Below are positions 11,206 through 22,336 of a stretch of 64,000 nt of DNA, in pieces; positions within the stretch are counted from its first letter, which is position 1; each line of letters opens with the position of its first letter. The notes beneath the pieces were generated by a model, which was not told the DNA's origin, did no database searches, and saw only the letters and a list, made by a program, of their open reading frames with translations. Made by a program: the position numbers and the translations under genes. Origin of the DNA: Chenopodium formosanum (lineage: Eukaryota > Streptophyta > Magnoliopsida > Caryophyllales > Amaranthaceae). The DNA lies in NCBI GenBank assembly GCA_024500155.1, contig CM044874.1, positions 45,172,384 to 45,236,383 on the forward strand. Reading direction: 5' to 3'.

Positions 11206-12834
11206 TGTAGACACCCAAATGTGTCTCCCCAAAACCAAACCCAGTGATGAATTCCTTTCATGTAATTTGATTATCGAACGAGGTGAAAGTGTGAAAAGTC
11301 TAGTGATAAGGATGTTTTTATTAAAATATCTTCTTTATGTTTTTGAAAATATTTCTTTTCTTACCCTATATATGAAAAACGTGCATTCCAGTTTAGTTTA
11401 TTCCATGATAAGTGTCCAATAATAGTGTAGTTGAATAGGGATTGAAAAGAGCTTTCCAACGATACATTATAAGCCGAATTCCGAAGAATAATGAGGAAGT
11501 TATGGCCAAAATATTAAACTAGGTCCGGTCTGGTTCTTACTTAAGGCCCAATGATCTAGAAGACGGTCTATTTTAATTATCATTCCTAAAGCTATTGGGA
11601 TTGATTATAGTCTTCTAGAATACTCTAGAAGGTTCTCTTAAATCCTAATGGAGTTAGGATTAATAATTATGTTTCAAAGTGTTTGAAATTGAATAAAACG
11701 ACTCCTTTTGAATCCTTGTTTTGTACGAAATGGAATATATTCAGATATTAAATTTGTGCCTCATAATCTTTATCCAAATCTTATATGGTTGGATAGATCT
11801 TAAAATTATATTTCCAATTATATATTATAGTATTAATTCTGAGGTATAACTAAAAAGATATGAATGGAATACAAAACTCTATCCAAAACTAACACCCTTC
11901 CACTATTTCGGCCATATCTTTTTATCTACAAAATATTTTAATCTGATTCTAATTGGGTTGGAAACTAGACTTCAAGATCTTTGCAACGACAATTATATAA
12001 CTTATTTGGAGTTTTGGATCAAAAGATATGATAAAAATAAAATCCGCAAAAACTTTCTTGCATCGCCAGACGACAGGTTTGTTGCCTGGAGACAAAGCCT
12101 GTCGCATGGCGACAAGTCCTGTCGTTGGCAACAAGTCCTGTTTTTTATTCATTTTCGAACTCTGATTTGTTTCTATCGATTTCGGACTATTTTCTTATAA
12201 ATAAGGTCCCTGGACCTCTGTTTTCAATCAACAACTCTTAACAAGAATTCTCTAATTCTCTTCTTCTATCTCAAAGCTAAAGCTTATTCTCTCTCTCCCT
12301 TTTTTCTAGCCTATCCTTTTACAAACACAATTCCTCATACTTTAGCACTAGACACACCTAGCCAAATTCGAAGTTGCCTTCGCCCTAGACGTGAAAAGTT
12401 TGGTATTTCTGAGGGTTTGGTCCCAAATCTCTATTTCAATCATTTAATTTAATTGTTTGTTTTATTATTTTCCTTGAAGTTACTAACGTGTGTATTTTGT
12501 TATTAGAATGAGATACGAAGCATCCAAGTAAGTGCTTTAATTGTTTAATTGATATTATGATATATAAATCATGTTTAGGTTGTTATCTTGATTCCTAGTA
12601 TCATGTTAAGATGCTTTTCTTAGTATCATCTTTAGGGTACAGAATAATTTTCTTAAATCTTTCTTAAATCAATTATGTTTTCTATGATGCTTCCTATTTT
12701 CTTTCTTAATATCATGTTAGTATCATGTTAGGGTTAAAGCTTGGATTTTTATTTTTTAGTGACATGCTAGGGTTTGTTATAAATCTTGTTAGTATCATGC
12801 CTAGGATCTTGCTATATTACTATGCTTTAACGTG

Positions 12835-12905
<71 letters not shown>

Positions 12906-12911
12906 TATTAT
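12835..12911 (+). repeat. (ATT)n microsatellite, left of the non-LTR fragment
   Basis: About 25 ATT units with a few interruptions (ACT) near the right end. In LTR A1 the same position (about 1390-1500) is only loosely ATT-rich, so the repeat has expanded here. It borders the 3' end of the minus-strand non-LTR element. Confidence 0.9.
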
Positions 12912-14543
12912 ATCTCAAAAACAAAAGTCATACAACCTACAATAAATTAGTGGGAAGCCGAGATACAATCTGGGCCCCCACTCCTCTAGCTATAGCAAAT
13001 CCTACCCTAGTGAAGATATGAGTTGCAGCACGAGCCCCAATGTCTTGCGTCGACGAGAACCTCTGAATCCGCTTTAGTAATGCAAGAGCCTCCTTCTCTA
13101 ATTCCCCAAGCGAAGAAAAGGAGAAGGTAATGAAACCATATCCAATCATTTGACATCGAGCTTCATACTTAACCCGCTTCCGATGAGCAGCATCAGCCAC
13201 AACGCGCCCAGGAATAAAGTCAGATAGCCCCGACTGTGTCAAGGGAGAAGACCCTATCAAATCAACACAGACATCGTGACCACGATCCCATGAATAAAGT
13301 AACACATCCGCAGGTCTGAGGGCCTCGTCGTTCCCTCTAGCCAACCCAATGTCAACCTCCTTTCTTGCCGAAATCCCAGAACGATAGCAAACATCAACAA
13401 GGGTATCCCGAACGACATTATGCCGATGTTTAATACCCACAATACCAGCACAAGACACCGCGTGATCACCGAAAATATCTCCAGCAAAAACCCTCGAACA
13501 AGCAGAGCACGACGTCGAGACAGAGAATAAAGGAACACCCAACCGATACGACAACACACAGCGATAAGTCTTAGCGTTCATCGTCTGACCCAACCCCGAA
13601 ATAGGAACCGCCCGAAGCCAAGCTGAGGTATGATCACCCCGCTGTGATTTCCATAATGCTGATTGTCGAGGAGTTAAAGAATAAGCAGATTCTGCAGAAG
13701 CGGTAATCTTTGTGAAATACATATCTGCCAATTTCTTCATGAGTTTAGGGGCAGCGACCTCACTAGGATTACTCAAAATGTCATACTCCACTGTTCCATT
13801 AAACAAACACAACGCATCCTTAAAGGCTCGTCCAAGACCAACAATGCCAGCATGCCGAAGAAGTTGTGTCTGCAACCCAGCAGACTGCAACCGAGAAGCA
13901 AGAAAAGCATAGTGACAAACATCAACTGCAGAATAAACACCAAGCCCTCCAAACGCAAATGGTAAGGTGGCAAGCCGCCACTGCCAATCACCAAACCCAG
14001 GCCCCGAAGCGGTTGCAATACGCTCAAAGGAAGATCGAAGAGCTCCATCAAAAGTGCGCTGAGCTACCTCAAAAGTACTAGGAGGACAAGTACGTAATGC
14101 AAAGTAGAGTTTTGAAACTCCAGTACATGCCCTAAGTAACAACAGCTCACACTGAGGATTATCAAGCATAGCGACCTTATCCATAAGGGCAATTGTCTTG
14201 GTCACCCTCTGCATCACAAGCTCACCACTGAAACCAGAATCGGAACTAGCGGGACCTCCAAGCAACCTAACACCACGCAATGGTCGAGCAATATTAGGCG
14301 GAAAGTCACCCACCAGCCTGCTTTGAGGGTCTTCCGTAGGCTAGACAACTTCAGTTTTTTCCACGTTAAGACATAACCCAGAACGAGGTCCTTTCTCCAT
14401 AATCAACTGCAGAACTTGCCCCACCACCAAAGTGTCACCAATAATCGTGCCGTCATCGAAATACCAAGCCTGAAGACATACATCAAAAGTCTCCCTAATT
14501 TTACATACAAGGGGTTGTAAAACCAAAGAAAAAAGCAAAGGAC
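12912..14543 (-). mobile_element. 5'-truncated non-LTR retroelement with restriction-like endonuclease
   Basis: The minus strand reads from within the RT domain to the 3' end of a LINE-type element. Its 3' end, about 25 bases after the stop codon, runs directly into an ATT/TAA repeat, and its 5' break at about 14543 is followed by 26 bases copied from the host LTR and then another ATT repeat. An RT of this kind, a CCHC knuckle and a PD-type endonuclease together mark the early-branching, often site-specific class (as in R2, R4/Dong, CRE). Confidence 0.8.
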
Positions 14544-14555
14544 CAATAATAGTTT
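12937..14555 (-). pseudogene. RT C-terminus, zinc knuckle and restriction-like endonuclease
   Basis: On the minus strand the frame opens with GPLLFSLVLQPL (RT motif before the active site), then WYFDDGTIIGD with the catalytic FDD, and GLCLNVEKTE. An in-frame TAG at 14341-14343 follows; the frame then continues for 458 residues to TAA at 12937-12939. Near residues 255-280 of that part lies CSACSRVFAGDIFGDHAVSC (C-x2-C...H-x4-C), followed by KHRHNVVRDTL and RPADVLLYSWDRGHDVCVDL, which fits the R/K-P-D...D pattern of restriction-like endonucleases. The tail has a KYEARC segment typical of that class. The N-terminal half is absent. Similar proteins occur in other plants as far as I recall; clade assignment is an inference. 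Confidence 0.82.
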
Positions 14556-14565
14556 TATTTTTGCA

Positions 14566-14575
14566 TTATTATTAC

Positions 14576-14674
<99 letters not shown>
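14566..14674 (+). repeat. (ATT)n microsatellite, right of the non-LTR fragment
   Basis: About 35 ATT units with single interruptions (ACT, ATC), directly followed by TGTTGCTTGATTTTATT of LTR A2. Together with the left tract it shows that the non-LTR element sits inside one ATT/TAA repeat. The Asn-only ORF read through it on the other strand is not a gene. Confidence 0.9.
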
Positions 14675-15203
14675 GTTGCTTGATTTTATTTATTGTTATT
14701 GCTTGATCATACCTTTTATGCACGTTTAATGGGAATTTGTACTTGTAATCACGCTTAATAAAATAATTAATAATCTTGTTTAGGATAATATGATTATATT
14801 TCAAGAGATCGCCAATAATAGTTTTATTTTTGCATTAATATTCAACCAACATAGATTAAAATGGTTTAGCGTTAACCTATTGATTGCATGTTAGTTAGAA
14901 AGCGCACATGAATACGAGAAGAATAAAGTAGAGTTATATTATTAGGGCAGGTTCTTTCTCTTTTAGATTGGATTTGTACCTTCATCCCCGAACATCCAGT
15001 CATGGTTCAAGAGCTATTGTACTTAACGATCTCCTGGACCGTTAAGGGGTGTAACCTTCATCTTGTGAACGGTTTACAAGTTCCTAAAACTTGTTGGCGA
15101 CTCTTTTGATCTAGCTTCCCTCCCTTTAATTTGGACGCCACCATGCTTAAGTGTATGATCAAAGAGGGGCTGAATTTTGGGTTAATGCTTGAAATATTCC
15201 CTA

Positions 15204-16724
15204 CTTTATTCTTCTCGTATTCATGTGCGCTTTCTGACTAACATGCAATCAATAGGTTTACCCTAAATCTGTTTATCTATGTTGGTTGAATATTAATCCA
15301 CAAATAAATCTATTATTGGTGATCACTTGAATTATAATTAAATTAACCCTAAACAAGATTATTAATTATCATATTAAGCATGATTACAAGTACAAATTCC
15401 CTTTAAACATGCATAAAAGGCGTGATCAAGCAATAACAATAATAATAAGCAAGCAACTTAATAATCATCATCATAATAATAATCACAACAATTATAATAA
15501 TCATCATAATAATAATCATGTTAACAGTAAAGCATAATAATAGCAAGATCCTAGGCATAATACTACCAAGATTAATAACAAACCCTAGCATGTCACTAAA
15601 CATCAAAGATCAAATATATAGCCCTAACATGATACTAACATAAATATAAGGAAAGACAATAGGAACCCAAACATGATATTTATACCATAATATCAATTAA
15701 AGCATTTACTTTGATGCCTCGTATCTCTTTCTAATAACAAAATACACACGTTAGTTACTTCAAGGAAAATATAAAATCAAACAATTAAATTAAATAATTA
15801 AAATAAAGAATAAAAAATTTTAGACTAGATTTGGGACAAAACCCTCAGAAATTAAACCTTTCACGTCTAGGGCGAAGGCAACTTCGAATTATGCTAGGTC
15901 TGTCTAGATTTTGTGAATGCGGAATTTTGTATGAGAAAAGGCTAGTTAAGAAAAGAGAGAGAGAGAGAAAATATCAAGAATTTCTTGATGAGAATTCATT
16001 ATTTAAAACGGAGGTTTTAGGAGGCTATGTATATAGAAAATTAGTCGGATATGATAAAAAAAGAATCAGAGTTTCGAAAAGAATAAAACACGACATTGTC
16101 GCCAAACACGCGCATGTCGCCAGACGCCAGGTTTGCCGCCAGGCGACAAACGTCTCGTATAGCGCTACAATTTGTTTTACACGCGTTTGCTTATTTTTTA
16201 AAAATTTAAGCGTACGAGGGGGTAAAACTGTAATTTCCTTAAAAACACTTCTTTTATTCTAATTAAAACTCTTAAAAGTCAATTTATAAATGCTAATCAA
16301 ATTAGGATTCAAAAGAACCTTCTAGAAGATTATAATAAATCCTAATCGCATTAGGAATGATAAATCAATAATAGGCCCTCCTCTAGATCATTGGGCCGCA
16401 CATAAAGATCAAACCGGGCCCAGTTTTTAATAATTTGGCCATAACTTCCTCATTATTGATCGGAACTGGGCTTATAATATATCATTGGAAATCTCTTTTC
16501 AAACCTGACCAAACTACACCATCATTGGACCCTTGCCATGAACCAAACCAAACTGGATTGGCTGTTTTCTTAAAATAGGTTTTCAAAATAGAGAGAAAGA
16601 ATAAAATTAAAAACCTAACCGCAACACTAGATTTTCCACACTTTCACCTCATTCGTTTATGATTAGATGAGAAAGGTACTCATCACCGGGTTTGGTTTTG
16701 GGGAGACACAAATGGGTGTCTATA
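15204..16724 (-). mobile_element. LTR family A, copy A3, inverted and 3'-truncated
   Basis: This is the reverse complement of about positions 124-1738 of A1. The LTR start, read TATAGACACCC on the minus strand, lies at 16724. It lacks the last 270 or so bases and is fused tail to tail with A2, sharing the bases TAC (15204-15206) at the junction. On its 5' side a purine tract marks it as a 3' LTR of a minus-strand element. It includes a GTCGCCAGACGCC / GCCGCCAGGCGAC cluster at 16098-16150. Confidence 0.78.
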
Positions 16725-16738
16725 GAAGCCCCCACTTT
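16725..16738 (-). other. Polypurine tract of family-A element
   Basis: On the minus strand AAAGTGGGGGCTTC directly precedes the LTR start. This is the usual plus-strand primer position and identifies sequence to the right as the internal domain of a minus-strand family-A element. Confidence 0.75.
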
Positions 16739-18195
16739 GACTGTGTTTGGAGAAACGCAAGTTTCTAAAACAAAAGTCAAAGTAACGATAGGGACAGAGA
16801 ATAATTCATAATGTTCTGCGATACTAAATCATTCATGTAATGCCGATACTTGCAAACTAGCGTTAGTTAAAACAGATGAAAGAGTTAAGAAACGCGTGTC
16901 TTGCACAGTCGAACACACGTCTCTGAAGGTAACTGATTTGTTGCATTTGTCGTTGTGACAACCTTCCACAAGCTAGGGAACGCCATCTTGCTGTTTTAAT
17001 GTTGCTATGTCCACGCGTCTCTGAACAATGGAGCTTTTTTTATATGTAAATGTTTGTTGTGATACTTTGGGTGATGACAATCCTCTTTTCTTTAGGAATA
17101 GTTGCCATCACAATTCTTGTATGATGTATGACAATCCGATTTAGGGAATGTTGTCAATGCTTCGTAACAATCCATCCTTGGAAATGTTGTCACGAGTAAG
17201 CGACAATCCGTATCTCGGAAAATTTGCCAAAATCCAATTTTTGGGAAAAGTTTCCAATGCTTCGTAACAATCTGTCATAAGAATCTTGCCACGATCGACA
17301 ATTCACATCTTGGAATATAACTCTTGAAAGCAATCCACCTTGGAAATTTGCAAATGCTATGCGACAATCCTTTTAGGAAAATATTGCCACAATTGACAAT
17401 CCGCGTCTTGGAACATTTGCAAAAAAGAGTCAACCGACAATCCACTCTGGGAAAATTTGCCACTTACTGAAATGAATGACAATTCACGTCAAGGAACTTT
17501 TTCCAAAATTTATGATGAGTAGAGACCTACGACAATCCTTTGGGAAATTTTGTCATAAGGAATTGGGTGTATGACAATCCAATCTCGAAAAACTTGTCAA
17601 TGAATCGATGAATATATGACAATCCGAACTTTGAAAAAATTTGCCAAACAGAGAAGGAGTACGACAATCCACGCTTGGAAACTTTGCCAGATATGACAAT
17701 CCAATCTTAGGAAAAATTGTCGTCGAAGAAGAATGCGTGATAATCCATATTTGGAAGTATTGTCGGTTGGGGATGACAATCCAATCTTGGAAAAATTGTC
17801 GTATAAGAAGAATGCGCAACAATCCACTTTTAGGAATATTGTCAGTTGGGGATGACAATCCAATCTTGGAAATGTTGTCGTATAAGTGCTTGCTTTTGAA
17901 CTGATGCGTTGGTGCTTCTGTTGTTTATGAACCACCATGTCGGTGCCTTTGCCGTTTATGAACCATTATGTCGGTGCCTTTGCGATGAGCCAATGTTTAG
18001 GCTCTTTAATATAAGTGAGACGATCATTTATTTGGTCGATCACTTAATGCTTACAAGGGCTAACTGGTGTACCAAGGAACCAAAAATTGTTGTAAGAGGT
18101 CTGCAAAATCAAATATAGGGGCCATGCATTGTGTCGCCGCACCGGCGCTTGCTGGAAGACTCTAGTGCCGCTCATTTCTTCTGTCGCCAGGCAAC
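16739..18195 (-). mobile_element. Family-A internal domain, non-coding, part 1
   Basis: The segment lies between the polypurine tract and the inserted Athila element C. No gag or pol domain is readable in any frame, so family A looks like a non-autonomous element with a long non-coding interior. It contains the hairpin array at 17070-17885 and a GTCGCC/GGCGC cluster at 18130-18195. It continues at 27877 after element C. Confidence 0.55.
17070..17885. repeat. Array of about 20 degenerate hairpin units
   Basis: The unit core is GACAATCC, 5-8 variable bases, GGAAA and TTGTC or TTGCC. GACAAT and ATTGTC are inverted, so each unit can fold on itself. Clear examples begin near 17128, 17694, 17776 and 17855. 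Spacing averages about 40 bases. The units are least diverged at the right end (about 17690-17885), where longer units of about 75-80 bases repeat, alternating GACAATCCAATCTTGGAA with AATCCATATTTGG or AATCCACTTTTAGG. No coding frame spans it. Confidence 0.8.
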
Positions 18196-19732
18196 TAATG
18201 AGTGGCATTTATGCCACTCTTTTGTCCTTTTTTCTCTAAGGATTCTCCCCTCATTTGCACTTGTTTGGCCCTTTTCTAAGAATTTTTACTTAGTTTTGTT
18301 TTCTCCTTTCCCTTCTCTTTTATCTTCCTTTTTCTTAGTCTTTTTGGCTTCTCTTTATTTTGATTTCCATGCTTGTGTTTTATAGGTATCATGTGCCAAA
18401 AGAAAGAGGACTTCAAGGAGCCAAGTAAGTTGTTTTGCATGGGATACTGCGCGGCCCGCACAGCCAAGCTTATGAAACAAAGCCAAACTAGAGAGTTTGT
18501 GCGACCATCTGTGCGGTCTCCGTGCGGGCGCGCCTCATTTTCCCGTACCCTCAAAGTTGCGGCCGCACAATATTCTGAGAGGGCGCACATTATTGTTGCA
18601 CGGGCGCACACCGCTGGGTTTCTGATTTCTTTGCGCCTTGTTGCTCAATTTTCTTTCTTTTTGGGGAGCCACGTATATATAGTCCGGACACATTGTAATG
18701 AGAAACACTTAGTTCTAATTCCATAGAATATTAGCTTAATCTAGAGAGAGAAAGGAGATTGTTATTAAAGTTCCCTTATTGCACACAACTTTGCTCAAGT
18801 TTTATCTTCAATCAAGCAAGACTTCAAGTTTTTCATCTTTCATTAATCCTTTCTTTAGTAATCTCTAATCCTTTCTTTTAGCTTTATTTATTTTCTTTAT
18901 TGTTGCTAATTTTTGTTAATCTTATTAGTTTATCTAGTTATTATTGATTTTATTGTTTTTAATCATGTTTTGTCTTGAGTTTCTTGAGTTTGTTTCTAGT
19001 TTTGATATTATGTTTAATTTCCCTTCTCTAAGCTAATATTTTAGCTAGGGGAAGGGGGTGGAAAATATGAGTTAATATTGGATGAATGATAATGGTTGGA
19101 TTGAACTCCTGCCATAAATTGATGAAATACATGGTTTTTGATAGCTTGAGATTATTTTTGCACTCTATTTGATGTTTTCTAGTTTGAATGCATGAAAGTG
19201 ATTTGAATTAGATTAAGATCATCTTCATTTTAATGATTGCGTGAGAATGAGTTATTAAAGTGGAGTTTTTATTGATTATGCTTCTTTATTCTCTTGATTT
19301 GATTGTAACTAATAGGATGCATGAGAATGAACCTTATTAGTATAGACCTCTTTCATTGATTTGCCTAGACTATTGCATGAGAATGAATTATTTAGGAGAA
19401 TTTTGTGTTCTTTTGCATGTGTTTCATGATAATCATTATTATTCCCCTCTTTCTAATCATATTTGACACCCCCGTATCCCTAGCATCCTTTTCCCTTGAT
19501 TTTAATCGTCATTTTCTTGCTTATTTGTAGTTTTAGTGTTCTTTACTCAACAAAACCAACAAAAACGATCCCCTTTTTACTCTTGCATTAGTGAATATTG
19601 ATGTTGAATTAGTGTACTTCCCTAGTGGTACGACCCTTTACTTTTCACTAACTAGTTTGGTGTAGATTTAGTTATTATAAATAATTAATTTTATTAGGGT
19701 AGTAGTTTAATAACTTATCTAACCGTTGATCA
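18196..19732 (+). mobile_element. 5' LTR of Athila element C
   Basis: It starts TAATGAGTGGCATTTATGCC and ends CCGTTGATCA, about 1.54 kb, and pairs with 26239-27876. The flanks GCAAC (18191-18195) and GCGAC (27877-27881) are a 5-bp target duplication with one mismatch. TATATATA at about 18674 is the probable TATA box. Upstream lie repeated GGGCGCG/GTGCGG motifs (18480-18610). Downstream, a motif close to GCATGAGAATGA recurs several times between 19190 and 19400. Confidence 0.88.
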
Positions 19733-19842
19733 AATTTTAGCGTTTACTATTGCTTTTGTTAGAGTCATTTTACTTGCTTTTTTTTTTTTTTATTTTATTT
19801 TATCATCCTTGTCCCTGCTAATTGTTTTCTTAGCTTTGGTGA

Positions 19843-20870
19843 ATGATTAGGAGGTCTCAAGGAGCACCCTCACATCAAATTGACAATGAGATCAACCGAA
19901 CCTTGAGACAAGTTTGTAGGCTTTATCAAGACGAGGGAAGAGGTTTTGGTGATATAATTGATAGTGAGAGTGATTCTTACTGTTCAAGTTCACAAAGAGG
20001 ATCAATGGCGGGACAAGAAGATGATGTTTTGTTTTGTGAGTTCGGAAATCCGGAGGATTATAAGCTCACGGGAGGGATCTTGCTACCCGTCACGGAAACC
20101 AACTTCTCAATCCATCTTCAATATACTAGAATGGTCCAATCGGAGCAATTTTCTGGAAGTGCAAGTGAGGACCCTATTGAAAATTTGGATCGATTCCTTG
20201 AGTTGTGCGCGATGATGCAAACTAATGAAGTGAGCCAAGACTACATTCGTATGCACCTTTTCCGGCAATCTCTCACCAAACGAGCAAAGAAATGGCTAAA
20301 TCAAGTAAAGCCTAACACTCTCACAACATGGAGGGAGGTGGTAAAGGCGTCATTGAAGCGATTTATCTCCGAGGAGAAGACCGCCGAAATGAGAAGTAAA
20401 ATCTCATCATTTGAGCAAGAAGCCGATGAAAGTCTTGGTAAAGCTTGGGAGAGATTCAAAGAGTTGGTGCAAGCGTGTCCCCACCATGAGTACAATCAAG
20501 GGTTGCTCATACGGTTTTTCTACGACTGATTGGAGCCCATGTTAAGAGCCAATTTCGATGCGGGGGCGGGTGGTCAACTCATCAAAGTCCCTCAAAATCA
20601 AGTTGAAGCCACTATAGAAGAGGTAGCAATGAATTACTCTTGGGGGGTGAAGAAGAAATGCTCCAAAGAAAGGTGGTATTTACGAATTGGAGAAAGTTGA
20701 TCAAGTACAACATCAAATTGATCAACTAACAAACGGGCTTTCCAAGTTGAGCACAAGTGTGAGTGCAAGTTCAAGCGGTGGAGCAAGCTCCTCTCAAGTT
20801 AACTCTTTCTCTTGTTAAAATTGTGGAGGAACGAACCATTATACATCTTATTGTGGAGGTTTGAGCCCCG
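19843..20870 (+). pseudogene. Athila gag of element C, broken
   Basis: A real ATG opens MIRRSQGAPSHQIDNEINR. Capsid landmarks follow: DPIENLDRFLELC, VSQDYIRMHLFRQSL, TWREVVKASLKRF and ESLGKAWERFKELVQACPHH (residues about 108-220). A TGA at 20527-20529 breaks the frame, which stays readable as LEPMLRANFDAGAGG. A zinc knuckle of the form C-x2-C-x4-H-x4-C (NCGGTNHYTSYC) at about 20812-20852 carries an internal TAA. The 5' leader has only a degenerate primer site after the LTR (near 19739). This is a structural protein gene of a non-functional copy. Confidence 0.85.
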
Positions 20871-21710
20871 AGCATGTAGCGGCATACAACACAAGGCAAG
20901 AGGGATTTAGAGGAAGCGGTGGTGGAGTAGCTTGGAGACAACCACCACCCGGGTTTGCATCTTAACCTCAACAATGGAACCAACAAGCTTAACCTACCTA
21001 CAACTTCAACCCTCAATATCAATATCCACCTCCATCTCAACCCCAAAACCCAAGAGGAGGCTATCTAAGGAACAACCAATACAGCAATCAAACCCAAGCA
21101 CCTCAAAGAAATCAAGAACAATCACCTCAAGCGGAGCTAACACACACTCAACTCCTTCAAGCCATGCATGCGCAAATGCAAACTTTTGGGCAAAAAAATG
21201 CAAGAGATAAGAGCTCACAAAAAGATGGTTGATTCACAACTAGCTCAATTAGCCAAGAGAAAACTTTTAATTCACCATCTACTCTACCCGGACAACCACA
21301 ACCTAACCCTTCTCACAACTCGAAACCTGATACATGCAAGGCAATCACATTGAGGTCAGGAATTTCCTATGAAGTGCCAAATGGGGGGGATAGTGAGGAA
21401 AAGAAAGGAGAAGAGGAGAGTGTGAATGAAAACAAGGGAGTTAAGAAAGAAAAAATTGATGAGATAGAAGACAACTTCAATTCCTAGTGAGGCTCGGAAC
21501 CTTGATGGACCAGTTCCTTTTCCCGGTCGGCTTGTGGAGAGGAATTTGAATGATTAAGTTTGCAAAATTCCTTAGTGTCATGAAGAATTTGCACATCAAC
21601 CTCCCTTTCCTTGAAGTTGTGATACAAATTCCATCTTACTCCAAGTTCCCAAAGCTATTCTCACCAACAAGAGGAAGCTCAATCTCACCCATTACTCACA
21701 AATTCATTTA
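20871..21710 (+). pseudogene. End of gag and start of protease region, element C
   Basis: Gln/Pro-rich remains (WRQPPPGF near 20940; many CAACC-type codons to 21150) follow the zinc knuckle. Further on the frame shows KNLHINLPFLEVV and LTNKRKLNLT at about 21580-21690, the start of the Athila protease region. Sequence then changes abruptly: no protease core, RT, RNase H or integrase is found, so pol appears to have been deleted between about 21700 and 22330. Confidence 0.6.
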
Positions 21711-22336
21711 ATTTTCCTTCATATCCATCAAAATTTATCACTTTACTCACAAATTTACCCCCTTTCTCCCTCCAAAATACCAAATTTTCCCCATTTTTAT
21801 GGTTGTGCAAGCTTGGTTGAAAGTAGTATTCTTAGGGGTTCTTGGTGGTGTTCAAGCTTCTCCTTAGTGGTATAACTCTTAAATTTGCTACTTTATTGCT
21901 TATTTTCACTTGTTTATGCAAAATTTTGAGTTATTAAGCATGGTTTAGCTTAAGTGAGTTTTATGTGATTTTGGTTTTCTTTGATAAGGATTTGTTGGTT
22001 TTTAATGTGATATTTAGTGATTGTTGAACATTGTTGTTGGCATTATTGATTTTGAAGCTATTTTCATGGAATTTAGTTGAGTAATTTTGTGTTATTGTTA
22101 CTATTGGTGATAATGCAACTACTTTCATGAAAATTACTTATTATCATAATGTGTTATGATTGTGTGCATTGTTGTTGATCCTAGTTGTTCTTCGAGCTAT
22201 ATTTGTGTGGTTAGTTGTTGGTACTAACCTTTTTGCAGATTATTAAAGCTCGGTTTGTTGTTGTTTTGGTTCAAATTTGGTTGAGTTCGAAGTGAGTTCC
22301 CTTTTGGTTTGGTTGTTTGTATTACTTGAGGCCACA
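21711..22336 (+). other. Non-coding spacer before the ATHILA ORF
   Basis: A T-rich stretch without a domain. In Athila elements the 3' ORF is thought to be expressed from a spliced or subgenomic RNA, so this may be its leader or intron. That role is an inference. Confidence 0.4.

Larger units (their letters stand above)
11206..15206 (+). mobile_element. LTR family A, copy A2 (interrupted)
   Basis: It begins TGTAGACACCC inside the RT of element D and follows A1 base by base with scattered differences. The core promoter TATAAATA lies at 12196-12203. A GTCGC/GCGAC motif cluster at 12060-12140 precedes it. At about 12911-14567 it is interrupted by a non-LTR fragment inside an ATT repeat. It resumes at TGTTGCTTGATT (about 14675) and stops at CCCTAC, one base short of the A1 terminus, where it joins inverted copy A3. 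Confidence 0.75.

Noticed and set aside
13257..14081. Other-frame ORFs on both strands within the non-LTR fragment
   Set aside because: They overlap the 458-residue endonuclease frame, which has recognisable motifs.
14403..14804. 133-residue minus ORF with a long Asn run
   Set aside because: It is the ATT microsatellite read in the Asn frame; no domain and wrong frame relative to the RT.
17070..17885. CRISPR-like look of regularly spaced repeats
   Set aside because: The units are degenerate and self-complementary, spacers are short and partly repeated, there are no cas genes, and the DNA is plant nuclear.
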